NCBI RefSeq assembly: GCF_001999985.1
Contig: NZ_CP019645.1
Location: forward strand, 310,001-374,000
Direction of reading: 5' to 3'
From: Helicobacter bilis
GTDB taxonomy: Bacteria; Campylobacterota; Campylobacteria; Campylobacterales; Helicobacteraceae
DNA: 64,000 nt
In this document: piece after piece, positions 30,201 to 36,232 of the stretch
How the letters are laid out: each line of letters starts with the position of its first letter
Numbering within the stretch: position 1 is the stretch's first letter
The notes under the pieces: model-generated
What the model was told of the DNA's origin: nothing
Databases searched by the model: none
The model's input: the letters and a program-made list of their open reading frames with translations, nothing else
Made by a program: the position numbers and the translations under genes

Positions 30201-32644
30201 AACTTTTGAGTTTCATTTACAATCTTATTGCCAATTCCACTTAAGCCATCAAGGTTAGCATTTTTAATAGCCTTGTAGCCTTGCTTTATACCAGCTCCAG
30301 CACCTACTATAATAATATCCCCTGCTATGCTTAATGTAGCTGCTTCTGCTGCCCTTTTTAATCCGCCATCTTTATTTTTATAACCTGTCGTCCATGAGTT
30401 TATTTCTTCATCTGCAATAGCACCAGCCGCAGCACCCACAGCAGCTCCAGCACTAGAATATACTCCAGCCTTTGCAGCAGTCTGCCAATAATTTTTGCTC
30501 GGTTTTTTAAGGGCTTTTTTAAGTCCCCACCAAGCCCCACCTAAAGATGAAGTAATTTCTGCGGCACTATCATGTATTCCGTGCAGTATGCTTTCTAAAA
30601 AGCCTTGTTCTAACGCTTGATACTGGTCGCCCTTTCTTATAACTACCTGTCCGCTTCTTGTTAGTGCTACTTCATCTACATCTTTAAAGTTATCATCTGT
30701 TTTTAAAATATATTCTAAATCATTGATATAGCTTTGTGCTAATTCCATATTTTTTTCAGGCTCTTTAAGAAGATTGAATACAAATCTGCCATAATCATGC
30801 TGATTTTTCATCGTCATAGCTTTAGCGATTAAATCACTATCTGCTAAGACTTTAGCAGGGGAGTTATCCCATTCTTGTTTTAGCTTAGTGATTGATTTAT
30901 CCAAGTTTTCCCATGCTTTTGCTTCTTTAGGGCTGCCTTGTGCTTCTACATATTCTATTAATTTATCTCTTGTTTCCTTATCCCATATCTCTTCTGCCTT
31001 TTTACTTGCTACTAGTGAGTTTTGAAGGCTTCCTACAAAGGTTAAAAAATCATCATAATCACTGCCTTCTTTTCTGCTTTTAGCTATATACTCCCCCATA
31101 CTAGTATCACTCCAATTTGGCAGATTATATTCATCTAAGACTAATTCAGCCTTATTTTTAAAGGCATCTCTTGTCATTCCATGAAAAATAGTATCAGCCG
31201 CACCTTCAAGTGTCATAGCTGCCCCATCTAATGCTAATTTAGTCAAACCACCTGCAGCATTTCCTGCCGCAGCGGCATAATTTCCTTTATTGAAATTATC
31301 AACTACATTTATATCTTGCCATGTTTCTTGCAAGTAGTTAGGCTTTAAACGCTTTGCTATCTCTTTGTTATATTCTTGTTGTGTAGCGTCTTTTTCATCT
31401 TTATGCCTACCTTGTGTTTTATTAACCTTATCTAAGCCTTGCTTTAAGGCTTTATCTATTTCTTCTTTTTTTAATATGCCAAGTTGCCTATCAACACTTA
31501 ATCCAGCTTTATTTTGTTCTATTGAGTTTTCAACTGAATCACTACTAAACTCGTCTAGCACTTTATCTTTCAATAAATGATTAAACCAACCATTAGCATA
31601 GCTTTTATCTTGCTCTCCTTTCATAAAATCTCTTTTTTGTTCTGCAAAGGCTTTAATGCTATCATTGCCTATTGTATTTTTACTCTCTTTATCATCAACA
31701 GAATCTAGCCCACTTGCATTGCCCTCACTTCCTTTAAACTCTGTCTTAATCCCTACATTACCGCCCTTATTATAAAACTCTGCCAAACTTGCATAATCTT
31801 TAATGCCATTATCTTTTAATATGCCATATTGCATATATTGGTCTAAAATATCTTTATATGCTTTAGAGTTTTCCCCATGTATCTTTTTAGCAGTCTCTAG
31901 GGCTGCTACTGCATTATCTATTATGTTATATCTTTGAAAGACTTCATCATCTATATTTGCATTACTATCGAAATTTTCTAATAGCCTTAATTTTGCTGCC
32001 ATAGCTAGTTTATGATTGCTAAACTCATGCGGTTTGCCTAAGAATGCAGTTGTATTTCTTGTATATGCTGATTGATTAAAGTTTGTTGCATACTTTGTAG
32101 ATTCTATCTCTCTTTGTAGTCTGCTTTTTTTAGGTGGTGTTTGTATTTGTGGAATCTGTGTTTGTTGTGGCATTTCACTTTGTGGTTTGAAATCTTTATC
32201 ACTACTTAGGGCTATTTGAGTATTAAAGGGCTTTTGTGTAGTCTGTGTGTTATTTGCGTTAGTCTTTGCTTGTGTAGGTGTGGTGTTTGTATGTGTTTGT
32301 GGTGTTGTATTGTTAGCTTGTGGGAGTGTATTTTGGTTTGTTTGCATAGATAAGACATTGCTACCCATACTGATAGCATTACCGATATTTTTTTGTGTGT
32401 TGCTATGTTGTGGATTTTGTGTATTTTTTGTGGAATCTGTGTTAATTTGTGGGATTTTTCCTTGTGGCAATTTTGGTGGTAATTGCAATGATTGTGTTGT
32501 TTGTGTATTCTGTGTGCTTAGATTAGGATTAATGGTAGTATCTTGTGATTGTTTTAAAAGGTTTGTAGTCTTTAAGCTTTCAAGTGTATTGTTAATGAGT
32601 TTATTATCATTTTCTGCTTGTGTTGGTGTGAGTATGTATCCCAT
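18179..32644 (-). CDS. Giant polyvalent phage/mobile-element protein: N6-adenine methyltransferase, SF2 helicase, nuclease-like domains
   Basis: A single 4821-residue frame with no interruption. In order: an Asn/Gln/Thr-rich disordered N-terminus (1-200); helical regions with a Gly/Ala-rich, possibly membrane-active stretch (about 725-745, AGAAVGAAAGAIA); long coiled coils; nuclease-like segments resembling the phage Barnase-EndoU-ColicinE5/D-RelE group (about 1975-2065 and 2720-2805). Next is an adenine methyltransferase (about 2985-3110) with LEPSSGSGRF and VIGNPPYSNF, then a Snf2/SF2 helicase (about 3690-4330) with HDVGTGKS, FDEAHYL, ATGTPITN and REGRIIRQGN. A C-terminal domain with EHLAHALNRHGDE looks like another nuclease. 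Architecture resembles DarB and OrfQ-type methylase-helicases, which protect incoming DNA; here it is probably ejected with phage DNA. AAGG precedes the ATG. Confidence 0.85.
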   Translation of the reverse strand: MGYILTPTQAENDNKLINNTLESLKTTNLLKQSQDTTINPNLSTQNTQTTQSLQLPPKLPQGKIPQINTDSTKNTQNPQHSNTQKNIGNAISMGSNVLSMQTNQNTLPQANNTTPQTHTNTTPTQAKTNANNTQTTQKPFNTQIALSSDKDFKPQSEMPQQTQIPQIQTPPKKSRLQREIESTKYATNFNQSAYTRNTTAFLGKPHEFSNHKLAMAAKLRLLENFDSNANIDDEVFQRYNIIDNAVAALETAKKIHGENSKAYKDILDQYMQYGILKDNGIKDYASLAEFYNKGGNVGIKTEFKGSEGNASGLDSVDDKESKNTIGNDSIKAFAEQKRDFMKGEQDKSYANGWFNHLLKDKVLDEFSSDSVENSIEQNKAGLSVDRQLGILKKEEIDKALKQGLDKVNKTQGRHKDEKDATQQEYNKEIAKRLKPNYLQETWQDINVVDNFNKGNYAAAAGNAAGGLTKLALDGAAMTLEGAADTIFHGMTRDAFKNKAELVLDEYNLPNWSDTSMGEYIAKSRKEGSDYDDFLTFVGSLQNSLVASKKAEEIWDKETRDKLIEYVEAQGSPKEAKAWENLDKSITKLKQEWDNSPAKVLADSDLIAKAMTMKNQHDYGRFVFNLLKEPEKNMELAQSYINDLEYILKTDDNFKDVDEVALTRSGQVVIRKGDQYQALEQGFLESILHGIHDSAAEITSSLGGAWWGLKKALKKPSKNYWQTAAKAGVYSSAGAAVGAAAGAIADEEINSWTTGYKNKDGGLKRAAEAATLSIAGDIIIVGAGAGIKQGYKAIKNANLDGLSGIGNKIVNETQKLANGNVNAVTNFLAKNALDNNEREAIKEAAQKEFLNGKSLADYKSDSSIPKLERLKNAWQYEKFINKESMTKGKDKLEALSKEFESFQTTSMESNRPIMSLMQDMFEGKATRHEREKFLRFVSQNEALQSALSGVLAKNPTLALNFGQFIDKRAAQVAKSIESEALTQRMFKDMDSSYAKGLKDRYGKVEYDIKRTLDNINFSSTGTKIADILMDLKESIPHVTNAGQTINAMLQKLQARGIKSFDDDMLEFIEPNLNIDDLLNIRKYYNDILRSKDFKNASFKHLQAINKEIDSAVENALQDIAQQSGINTAKLLKNYKDINKEYADYAKFKESDFYKDSVKTKKREKDLSEDNFNKAILKQAQREEGFNNKVFNRIANNTDTNLQAQAIKELIQRNIANGNGQFRAVKWQELIQDLEKIEHSITDEGLKNLVSNLKQAQRLYNGDNEFLQAIQRSVGSKPANVLISSANGLFGRTLLLFYNFVHKIMARFAGALSENLAHQSLEDQLGKALRYARDTKDFIHVSIDSISKNLPKEDKETSKVLKELEYWKTQFDKDDIASFYTIKDAQETQIAITANKQELQERKEVIDNALSEARKDIETIQREVIESNPNFMPTRQIDDFDNEATYKMEVEFDKLGMQEFQRKIESGEIQLDKPTQKTLENAYSQYNHLLQKRELLEKDLQSFKAFDDNNILKTNSTLIAQTQRVLHQIQDDISFTKEAIKDIESELSTSNKALMLLNTHAETKKEIHAFSNLLVPTQTQTKPSFATNLMKQDTQGLIPYNSTQANNALIPYNTPQDTKLLAYNETKLLEYKETLHALQKLDKSFKDFMSMPFSIIVDSKGNALPLTSQAIKNFIFHNLYKEFLNTTKALNKPLAQLDFKPLSNEIKALPYKANANLKAHLRDINAKTNDFLDSMQEIKNTTKEIKLLPYNKPSENKAVEVDRFRNVLVSKPLQHESFVRQDLRKRVWQENENYDISNPKLFSYKFLDNKEIINMPDFALSDRGRAIKKVVAEEPKQRELIEQINAGQTEKFSEFMDKEREALQALKVNLQHDETTAQRFIDMANMFKDNELKREYFKEMLNVADTIRHHTNTTYPMFEKAYKDLLKEMFPTKPKDIHFTDKKGKEHILTKEVQQQWLDTFNLKSLDDTFIPSIPQEVREAIGKDIKVNFKDLLKLVENGREKYIPQIRETFSKPEAAFIDEQNDLIFARTMTDNLFFVNVSRDYGENFLNVTLSPKKHNTLLNKLKNAKEVFIDKVSPELRDSSAHKASTDFLSSTSRDTQNPTTKQEISKDIESKSTQEPVTQKETQENTQAINQSEGIREQNQHLHLESLDTTRFFETINNMQGKNLSKKDKIQLFDSFTSALQSRQDLIIDEIERILKHANKSGDRKYKDFSDLDEYAMKEIFFKLKNRDLYDDYESILKALKANKDIDWDKSIFKEFQNTEKGIALSNNKISSGVAEDFAKSLKEWELDNNHIVNKFKDTIQSQKIKDTHANTKQNSNTTNHTDKETSTKESYTDNQHEATQRENGADTEWITTRTSNNPQENKDTETTLTRDNGISDEYSPSSKEMAQSGNEKTHEKRDIRDDSSHSSSDIEANANISRDTQGHNARIRPDETDNKRYKHDGNDDRTNSRTRIHRNVSLKKKGKKDSNTNIESKVATQDIDTQSTPQVKPKKLTDKEVIDNFLKEYDDGSKEFAALKEVKNPSIMQDLAKYIKQLDESKRLQDNIRKLDSNNELTQIDFVEWYKGALKEVAKGSGDSFVYSVNGYLKKLREENNYLDWKAAQEIQTTPKDTQEKDVSLNAQHDKELPKTTREIIDEAKASGKSAKETKKLVQKNKELSKKVTSKLSKDELDNLPIATQDELRGFLESVEKKEYQNAPDVLKIATLNDELKSLLNHNNNANVFITKSTAGHISQNRKGQYNQALRMEEKLEIPQIINEAKTAYTGGGDGFVIPFADKINTDKINLIVLNSDEKGNFLITTKKVNTNDFNEGVYKEARAGVEPATTTLHSVEQKPTEAISLAKPNPTTKVEKSQKPKEKQSPKELENIESDSNPAGILNPEELATLNKEFKLGEIQDLKGQKALYDANIESLSLLDDILKSGRVATDDEKRILSNFRGFGKASNELYQVIKEKGERLDSLNKLLESLSESVGAKIDADYLFRRAGDAYYTPTPIVESMVKLAKDLGLNNNHVILEPSSGSGRFLGQFHSNANVVGIELDPFTAKLSQTIYPYFKIDNAGFQNSKFAKDDFYDLVIGNPPYSNFTIRDDNFSASAHNYFMKRGIDKLRVGGISIQIVTKSFMDSSNDLVRKEIAKNAKFLGGVRLPNNAFKDASVTTDILVFKKVSAAEAKKLDNSWIETTELNGIPVSKYFVDNPQNVLGEMKVGKGQFGDIVHVINKEGIDFSNFDLMPYLNKKYDFDTLRLKDNNTHSLKDLESEVKTTQDITDSQMGAVRYDKEQDKFIKNDGGSDDELDLKEYLQSLEVTWKPETIEKRIAEYKELAPKISELQSTLKSLQKAELDSEASNETISALRQKLNSDYEAVVGKNGSFYTKDKKVSPRFKLFEMVDDTSFEIFALEKAPLVKNNKVVGAERADIFTKRISYPYVRPQSADNLADAMHISLNETGYNDYQRIADLLGSDVDSVKKEFLDKKLEYLDHNGERLSKDIFLSGDVKTRLESFHDEYGLPKFSDDETIAHYQKIAYEDLKNVIPDDIEVPHIEIPLGANWLDKNITDSFLSEIVGLDYLNTNYIHGVGWKVNFDGLKDRDFMIATGKDFKANTGVEYINGIDYIEDMLNNKTLVVQKTIKGDKDKTIIYRDPIATQSLESLKKQLKREFKQYILDNDSFSEIAQKQYNDTFNREVARKYDGSHLKLHGANSDIELRKHQKNAVFRFFQELSSLLAHDVGTGKSYTMIASAIEGKRLKVHNKPMIVLPNHVAPQIAAEARRLYPNANIKLIQAVSRKDKNRALASLKNNSHDIIITTYTAFTNMNVAPSAFQDYVEKEIKFLRQIQKKLKEDGNASKRELNSIESRIEKAEERATNYAKSVANDKQNVFFEDLGIDTLMFDEAHYLKNLPIFTAQRNVRGIGSADSQRAIDAFMKISQMRDLPNNRVLFATGTPITNFISDIFTMQRFLGSKDLEAKGIDVFDEWCKMFAGASSEFEMKATGEYKLTSRLRDFSNLPELKAMYYKFADLVTKEDMQKAILEEGGKIIEPKVRRIPVVLKRNQAQIDFMESVKKRAKVLQENPQAAMEKGGDNMLKIISDSNKASIDMRLIDSSYKRDENGKISAAANNILEVYNDFNEHKGTQLVFLDTSVPKKPIKPETLEKWQKELERIDSVIQNQSHNLSDNQLEKLRDKASDLESKIARGSDGFSAYNDLKDLLIEKGIKENEVAFVHDFEGIKKETLSQKINSGEIRVLIGSTSKMGAGSNFQERLAAIHHLDLDWTPANMEQREGRIIRQGNRLMDLVPDFEARIYTYVTEQMSDSLMLQTLEQKTKIIKQIQDPNLKTRVIEDISEDNLHGRLKAMTSPNAEQELEAMNIVKSIDEVENAISTHDLILKNNHNKIENANKLESSMQKDINTLEAFKKQTQDNTTISFGKEKINFAKDNKAKTSKDNKTDTPKATKDKDKKKEKSPESLANEKLNAIIQDFAKSSDNIKVICEYRGLNILAKKGYSGMIDFYLGKDLNEALSISIRLDVRDAAYTDKNYMQRFHNGYNKLISDEYIKELQGQIQKAKDTREKAKKAYEKEIANKESVAELRNSLNEMLVRQAELHSFLGRASDSEIERLKAIYGDDFEDIVRGKFSKKEVEMKNKQHTIPTKSKVEKDLSTDEIKQIINTWDLNNPKKSDKLIISKVDEAELELLAKDFDFKGNYAVAREIDSEHLAHALNRHGDEIVEKQKGQNAINVDEILTYYPAITKPNNHDLRIVQDNGNIFYAKQINGHFIAIEEVLTGRNKIKFVTAWNINGSLNDKMIKKLGLPHYLRQTGVSARAKNST
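24113..24191 (+). other. tRNA-like relic antisense inside the giant gene
   Basis: A 79-base stretch has features of a cloverleaf. Ends AGCAAGT and CCTTGCT pair over six of seven bases. A T-arm follows with GCAGG, TTCGACT and CCTGC. There is also a candidate anticodon stem CTCTA/TAGGG with loop CACTATG. The D-arm is weak, position 33 is not T and there is no CCA, so it is not a normal tRNA. On the coding strand it is read as part of ARAGVEPATTTLHSVE. Confidence 0.35.
24763..24791 (+). repeat. Short dispersed repeat (TGTCATGTTGAGCG type), copy 3, inside the giant gene
   Basis: TGTCATGTTGAGCG followed by TTAAGCGAAACATCT. It is read in frame on the minus strand as KDVSLNAQHDK. One extra T relative to the copy at 37833 keeps the long frame open. 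Confidence 0.75.
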
Positions 32645-32732
32645 GCAATGCCTTTTTTAAGTATTTGCATGAGAATAGCAGATGTTAAGAATTAAATATA
32701 TGTCGGTTATTATCCACATCAAGTAATACTAT

Positions 32733-32856
32733 GTGTGGCAATATTGCGAGACAATTTTAAGGGTTATTAAGCTTTTTGTGAGGGAGTGTATATATAATAC
32801 ATGACCGAAACAAAAAGTGAAAATTCCCTTAAAAGTGTCCGCCAAGATTGCCACAC
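32733..32856 (+). repeat. Structured repeat H2, copy X1
   Basis: Nested stems: GTGTGGCAAT with ATTGCCACAC (outer), TTTTAAGGG with CCCTTAAAA (middle), CTTTTTGT with ACAAAAAG (inner). The conserved apex runs from GAGGGAGTGTAT to ATACATGACCG. The element ends on the first base of the stop codon of the Ig-like virion gene. It fills most of the 211-base gap between that gene and the giant gene. Confidence 0.8.
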
Positions 32857-34997
32857 TAAGTTTTACTTATCGCATACACCTTTTGACATGCCCTAGTAAA
32901 TAACTCTAGCAAGTCTTCTTTACTTAATTGATAGATACTCTCTTTTAATCTCATCTTATAAGGTGCTACATCATAAGCTTCAAATAGCTCATCTTTCATA
33001 TCAGTAAAGTAGGCTTTTCTAAATATCTGCCCTATTGCCCCTACTTGAATATTATTTCCTACATTGATAAAATTTTGTCTTTTTTCAGGCGTATTAGATA
33101 CATTCTTATCCCCAGCATGATTTTTTTGTGTTATCCATGTTTCTTTTACCTTTTGCATATCAAAACCTACTTTAGCTTCATCATATACAATAAACCAAAA
33201 CAATTCATGTATATAATCAGTCTCTAGTGGGTCTTCCCAAACACAATTAAATCTATCTATCTTTAACTCATCGCTTGTTTCATTCCTTGCAATATAGCTA
33301 TTTGGATTCTTAGAGAAAACTACATTTAAAGAGTCTAGCCCTTGTGGTGTTTGATTTATAGGGTCTTCAAGCCTTGTCCTTGTTATAACCCCTTGTGCTT
33401 CTTTAATCCATACTTCTAAATTATCTGTAAAAGTTTCATTACTCATATTTTTTACTGCTTCGCTAAAAGCATGTGTAAAGGTCATGCCTTGTTCTACACT
33501 CTCTTTTTCGATAATAAGGCTTTCTAGTGTTTGCAAATGTGCTTCATCTTTGCTTTGTAAGAATGGATAAGCACTTATATGTGTAGAGAGTATTTGATAG
33601 CCAACAGGGGCATAACCTATTAGCGTCTGCTTTTGTGTGTAGTTTATTCTTTGTGTATCATATAAATCTTGCAATTCTTTCTTTCTCTTTTCAGTGATAG
33701 TTGTATGCAGCAAAGTCATATTATTATCATTTTGTGCGATTTTAAATAATTCCTGCCATACAAAGCCTATAACATACATAAAGCTTAATTGTTCTGTATT
33801 CATTGTTTGCAAGTTAGGTAAAAGACTTGTGAAATTTATGCTTTTAGGTGTGTTTTGTGGTGTGGTAGTTGGTGGTGTAGGATTGATTATTGTTTGTTTT
33901 TCAATAACCTTTATTGCTACCGCCCTTCTTATACTCTCATTATCTCTTATGCCCTCAATAGTTAGCATAGTATCACCTTGAAGATTTGCAGTGATTTCTT
34001 TTGTAGCTTCATTGAAACTTGCAATAGTATCATCTTGCATATTACTTGTATAACTTGTAGCATTTGTGATAATCTCTATTGTTTGTGTAGTCCCTACTTC
34101 TAATTCTAGCTTTTCAGGTTTTATCCCCAAAGTTAAAGGCAAAGGCGGCGGCGGTGTTGGTGTTACTTGTGGTGGAGTAGGTGCAGGTAAAGGAATACCA
34201 GCAGTTACATCATTAGGCTGACTTGGTTTAGTAATAGCTTCATCATTGCCATTTCTTAATTCAAAATACACTATATCTACATGCCCTTTTACAAAGCCTT
34301 CTCCAACAGATATATTGACTACTTCATTAGGATTAAGTTTAAATACGCCAAACTTTACCTCGCCACTTGTGCCTAACAAATCCCCATCATACGCCCCACT
34401 AGAGAGTTTTACATTTTGGGTTTCACTTCTATATCTATATTGCCCACTTCCCCAATCCCAGCCACTAGCCCAACCTCTAATAGTCCAAGTTCTATAGTTT
34501 TGATATTGTGTGATTGTATCATTTTGGATATTTAATCCAGCATTAGAGCTAAGATAGCTTCCAAAGGTAGAAGGACTAGCAACACTTGCAGGGGGATTAT
34601 GTTTATAATCTCTTCTTTGCAGTCTAAAGTTATAAAGTTGTGTGTTATGGTCAGTATTATCATCTATTTGCCAACCATAAACTGGATTACTCCAAGTGCT
34701 ATCATAATAATCTCCCCAACCTTTTGTATTAGTCCCATACCCATGCCCCCCAACACATAGCACAAAGACTACACAGCCATTACTCCCAGCTTGAAATATG
34801 CCATTTTCTCTATAGCTTTTACATACAGGGGCATAATAATCACTAGGATTTACACTCTCATTTTCAAACTTTAAAGTTTTAAAGACACTAGGCTTTTTTG
34901 GTATCCATTCTGTCTTTATCTCTGTGTTTGGTTTAAACTGACTTGTATATTCATCTCTTGGTTTAGCAATAGTTGAGACTTGTATTTTTTTATCCAT
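32856..34997 (-). CDS. Phage-like virion/tail protein with Big2-type Ig domain
   Basis: The family is not recognised by name. The 713-residue product has an aromatic, Gly-rich N-terminal third (about 50-230, e.g. GGHGYGTNTKGWGDYYD), a Pro-rich linker (about 265-285), and a Big2-like Ig domain (about 286-355, LTLGIKPEKLELEVGTTQT). A second Pro/Thr linker leads to a helical C-terminal half. Surface-binding virion proteins often combine such parts, so a tail or receptor-binding role is inferred. The start at 34997 (MDKKIQVS) is preferred over 35027 because AAAGGA lies nine bases upstream. H1 and H2 repeats fill the gap upstream; H2 copy X1 abuts its stop. Confidence 0.6.
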   Translation of the reverse strand: MDKKIQVSTIAKPRDEYTSQFKPNTEIKTEWIPKKPSVFKTLKFENESVNPSDYYAPVCKSYRENGIFQAGSNGCVVFVLCVGGHGYGTNTKGWGDYYDSTWSNPVYGWQIDDNTDHNTQLYNFRLQRRDYKHNPPASVASPSTFGSYLSSNAGLNIQNDTITQYQNYRTWTIRGWASGWDWGSGQYRYRSETQNVKLSSGAYDGDLLGTSGEVKFGVFKLNPNEVVNISVGEGFVKGHVDIVYFELRNGNDEAITKPSQPNDVTAGIPLPAPTPPQVTPTPPPPLPLTLGIKPEKLELEVGTTQTIEIITNATSYTSNMQDDTIASFNEATKEITANLQGDTMLTIEGIRDNESIRRAVAIKVIEKQTIINPTPPTTTPQNTPKSINFTSLLPNLQTMNTEQLSFMYVIGFVWQELFKIAQNDNNMTLLHTTITEKRKKELQDLYDTQRINYTQKQTLIGYAPVGYQILSTHISAYPFLQSKDEAHLQTLESLIIEKESVEQGMTFTHAFSEAVKNMSNETFTDNLEVWIKEAQGVITRTRLEDPINQTPQGLDSLNVVFSKNPNSYIARNETSDELKIDRFNCVWEDPLETDYIHELFWFIVYDEAKVGFDMQKVKETWITQKNHAGDKNVSNTPEKRQNFINVGNNIQVGAIGQIFRKAYFTDMKDELFEAYDVAPYKMRLKESIYQLSKEDLLELFTRACQKVYAISKT

Positions 34998-35019
34998 ATT
35001 TATCCTTTCTTTATGTTTG

Positions 35020-35127
35020 CAAAGCACAACTAGATTTTTAAGGTTGCATTATGGCTTTATGAGCTTTAAGCCTTTTTTATAGTAGGAGTTACCTTAAGCA
35101 GTAATGACTACTATAAAAAAGGCTTAA
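35020..35127 (-). repeat. Structured repeat H1, copy C
   Basis: Stem 35066-35085 pairs perfectly with 35108-35127 over 20 bases (arm TTAAGCCTTTTTTATAG). On the minus strand the apex carries TAGTCATTACT and AGGTAACTCCTA. The tail reads AAAGCCATAATGCAACC then TTAAAAATCTAGTT, matching copies D and E almost exactly. Confidence 0.85.
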
Positions 35128-35160
35128 TCTCTTAAATGTATAAATATTTCCTTTCTCTCT

Positions 35161-35281
35161 GTGCGGCAATATTGCGAGGCAATTTTCAATGTTGTTGAGA
35201 TTTTTGCGAGGGAGTGTATTATACATACATGACCGAGCAAAAATTGATAACTCATTGAAAAGTGTCCGCAAGATAACGCAC
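35161..35281 (+). repeat. Structured repeat H2, copy X2
   Basis: Stems GTGCG/CGCAC (outer), TTTTCAATG/CATTGAAAA (middle) and ATTTTTGC/GCAAAAAT (inner) surround the conserved apex GAGGGAGTGTAT...ACATGACCGA. Middle and inner arms differ from copy X1 but remain complementary. The element abuts the stop codon of the adaptor-like gene. Confidence 0.8.
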
Positions 35282-35860
35282 CTACAATAAAATATATTGA
35301 CTAGTAAGCATTCTAGTTTCATGTGTCCTATACATATCTCTCTGCAATTCCCTAATCTCACTCTCATACAATCCCCTATAAAATCCCACTTCTTGCAAAG
35401 CATTTTGACTAGGCTTTTTTTGTAATAATAAATACATTGCATAAAACAATAAAGCATTATTAGCAATAAGTGGCAGATTAAAGCTATCATGCTTATCTAC
35501 AATCTTGTAATAACAATAATAAGTCATTACATAATCCCCAGCATGATTAAACACAATCTTATCATTACTAATACTCACATACTCACCACTTGCTATATGC
35601 TTTGCTTGATATGCCCTAAGTATTGGTATCTCTTTTTTGTTTCTTATTACATTCTTTACATCTAAAAAGTTTGTAGGCAAGTCTTGTATAAAGTCTTTTT
35701 CTACCTTATATTCTTTTTGTTGTAAAAATAGTCGTAACACCCTTGCTAGATTCACATAGCTAAGGTTAAGGCAGTCTAGTATTTCTGTATCATTCCACTT
35801 TTGTGTAGCTTCATCATGCAGCCTTGAGCGGATTTCTAAAAGTAGGGTAAAGACTTCCAT
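35282..35860 (-). CDS. Podovirus-type head-tail adaptor-like protein
   Basis: The 192-residue product begins with an acidic amphipathic motif: LLEIRSRLHDEATQKWND followed by TEILDCLNLSYVNLARVL. This is the pattern of phage adaptor/tail-tubular proteins (short-tail connector class). It then has a beta-rich middle (about 50-125) and a C-terminal helix. Such proteins link the portal ring to the tail. No portal or terminase gene is near. AAAGG lies about 13 bases before the ATG. The gene is bracketed by H2 copy X2 at its stop and H1 copy D upstream. The assignment rests on pattern recognition only. Confidence 0.5.
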   Translation of the reverse strand: MEVFTLLLEIRSRLHDEATQKWNDTEILDCLNLSYVNLARVLRLFLQQKEYKVEKDFIQDLPTNFLDVKNVIRNKKEIPILRAYQAKHIASGEYVSISNDKIVFNHAGDYVMTYYCYYKIVDKHDSFNLPLIANNALLFYAMYLLLQKKPSQNALQEVGFYRGLYESEIRELQRDMYRTHETRMLTSQYILL

Positions 35861-35916
35861 TTTCTTATTAAACCTTTCTTGTTAGAGATTTCACTTTGAT
35901 TATACATTTAAGAGAA

Positions 35917-36030
35917 TTAGCCTTTAGTAATAGCTAGTCATTATCACTTAGATAACTCCTAGCTATTACTAAAGGCTAAAACTATTAAAGCCATAATGCA
36001 ACCTTAAAAATCTAGTTTGCTTTTTGCAAG
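35917..36030 (+). repeat. Structured repeat H1, copy D
   Basis: Stem 35917-35937 pairs perfectly with 35959-35979 over 21 bases (arm TTAGCCTTTAGTAATAG). The apex has TAGTCATTATC and GATAACTCCTA. The tail AAAGCCATAATGCAACC with TTAAAAATCTAGTT matches copy C in inverted orientation. Confidence 0.85.
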
Positions 36031-36078
36031 GCTTTATAGCCTTGCATTCCATTTTCTTATTTCCCTTTTAAAACACCT

Positions 36079-36231
36079 TGCGTTGTCTTTTGGTCGCTTT
36101 TAAGGGATTTGCAAGTGTGGATTTGTTGCTACGCAACTGCATCTGCATAAAAGTCTGCGGTCATGTATTATATATACACTCCCTTGACTTTTATTTGAAA
36201 ACCCTTAAAATTGCCTCGCAATATTGCCGCA
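36079..36231 (-). repeat. Structured repeat H2, copy X3
   Basis: On the minus strand the inner arms ATAAAAGTC and GACTTTTAT pair over nine bases around the same apex, GGGAGTGTAT...ATACATGACCG. The middle arms are TTTTAAGGG and CCCTTAAAA. An extra ~30 bases lie on one side of the inner stem, and the outer stem is weak. It abuts the stop codon of the coiled-coil gene at 36233. Confidence 0.75.
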
Positions 36232-36232
36232 C

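Noticed and set aside
32247-32660. 137-residue plus-strand frame, Cys/Val/Phe-rich
   Set aside because: It is antisense to the Gln/Asn/Thr-rich N-terminus of the giant protein; repetitive codons produce the open frame by chance.
36165-36185. TATAAT inside the H2 apex as a promoter
   Set aside because: It occurs inside a stem-forming apex and in both orientations relative to genes, and copy X2 does not keep it (TATACATACAT), so a promoter role is not supported.
32733-36231. Interpretation of H2 and H1 as integron attC sites
   Set aside because: The palindromes abut stop codons as attC sites do, but the attC core sites (GTTRRRY and its partner) are absent, and here the apex, not the ends, is conserved.
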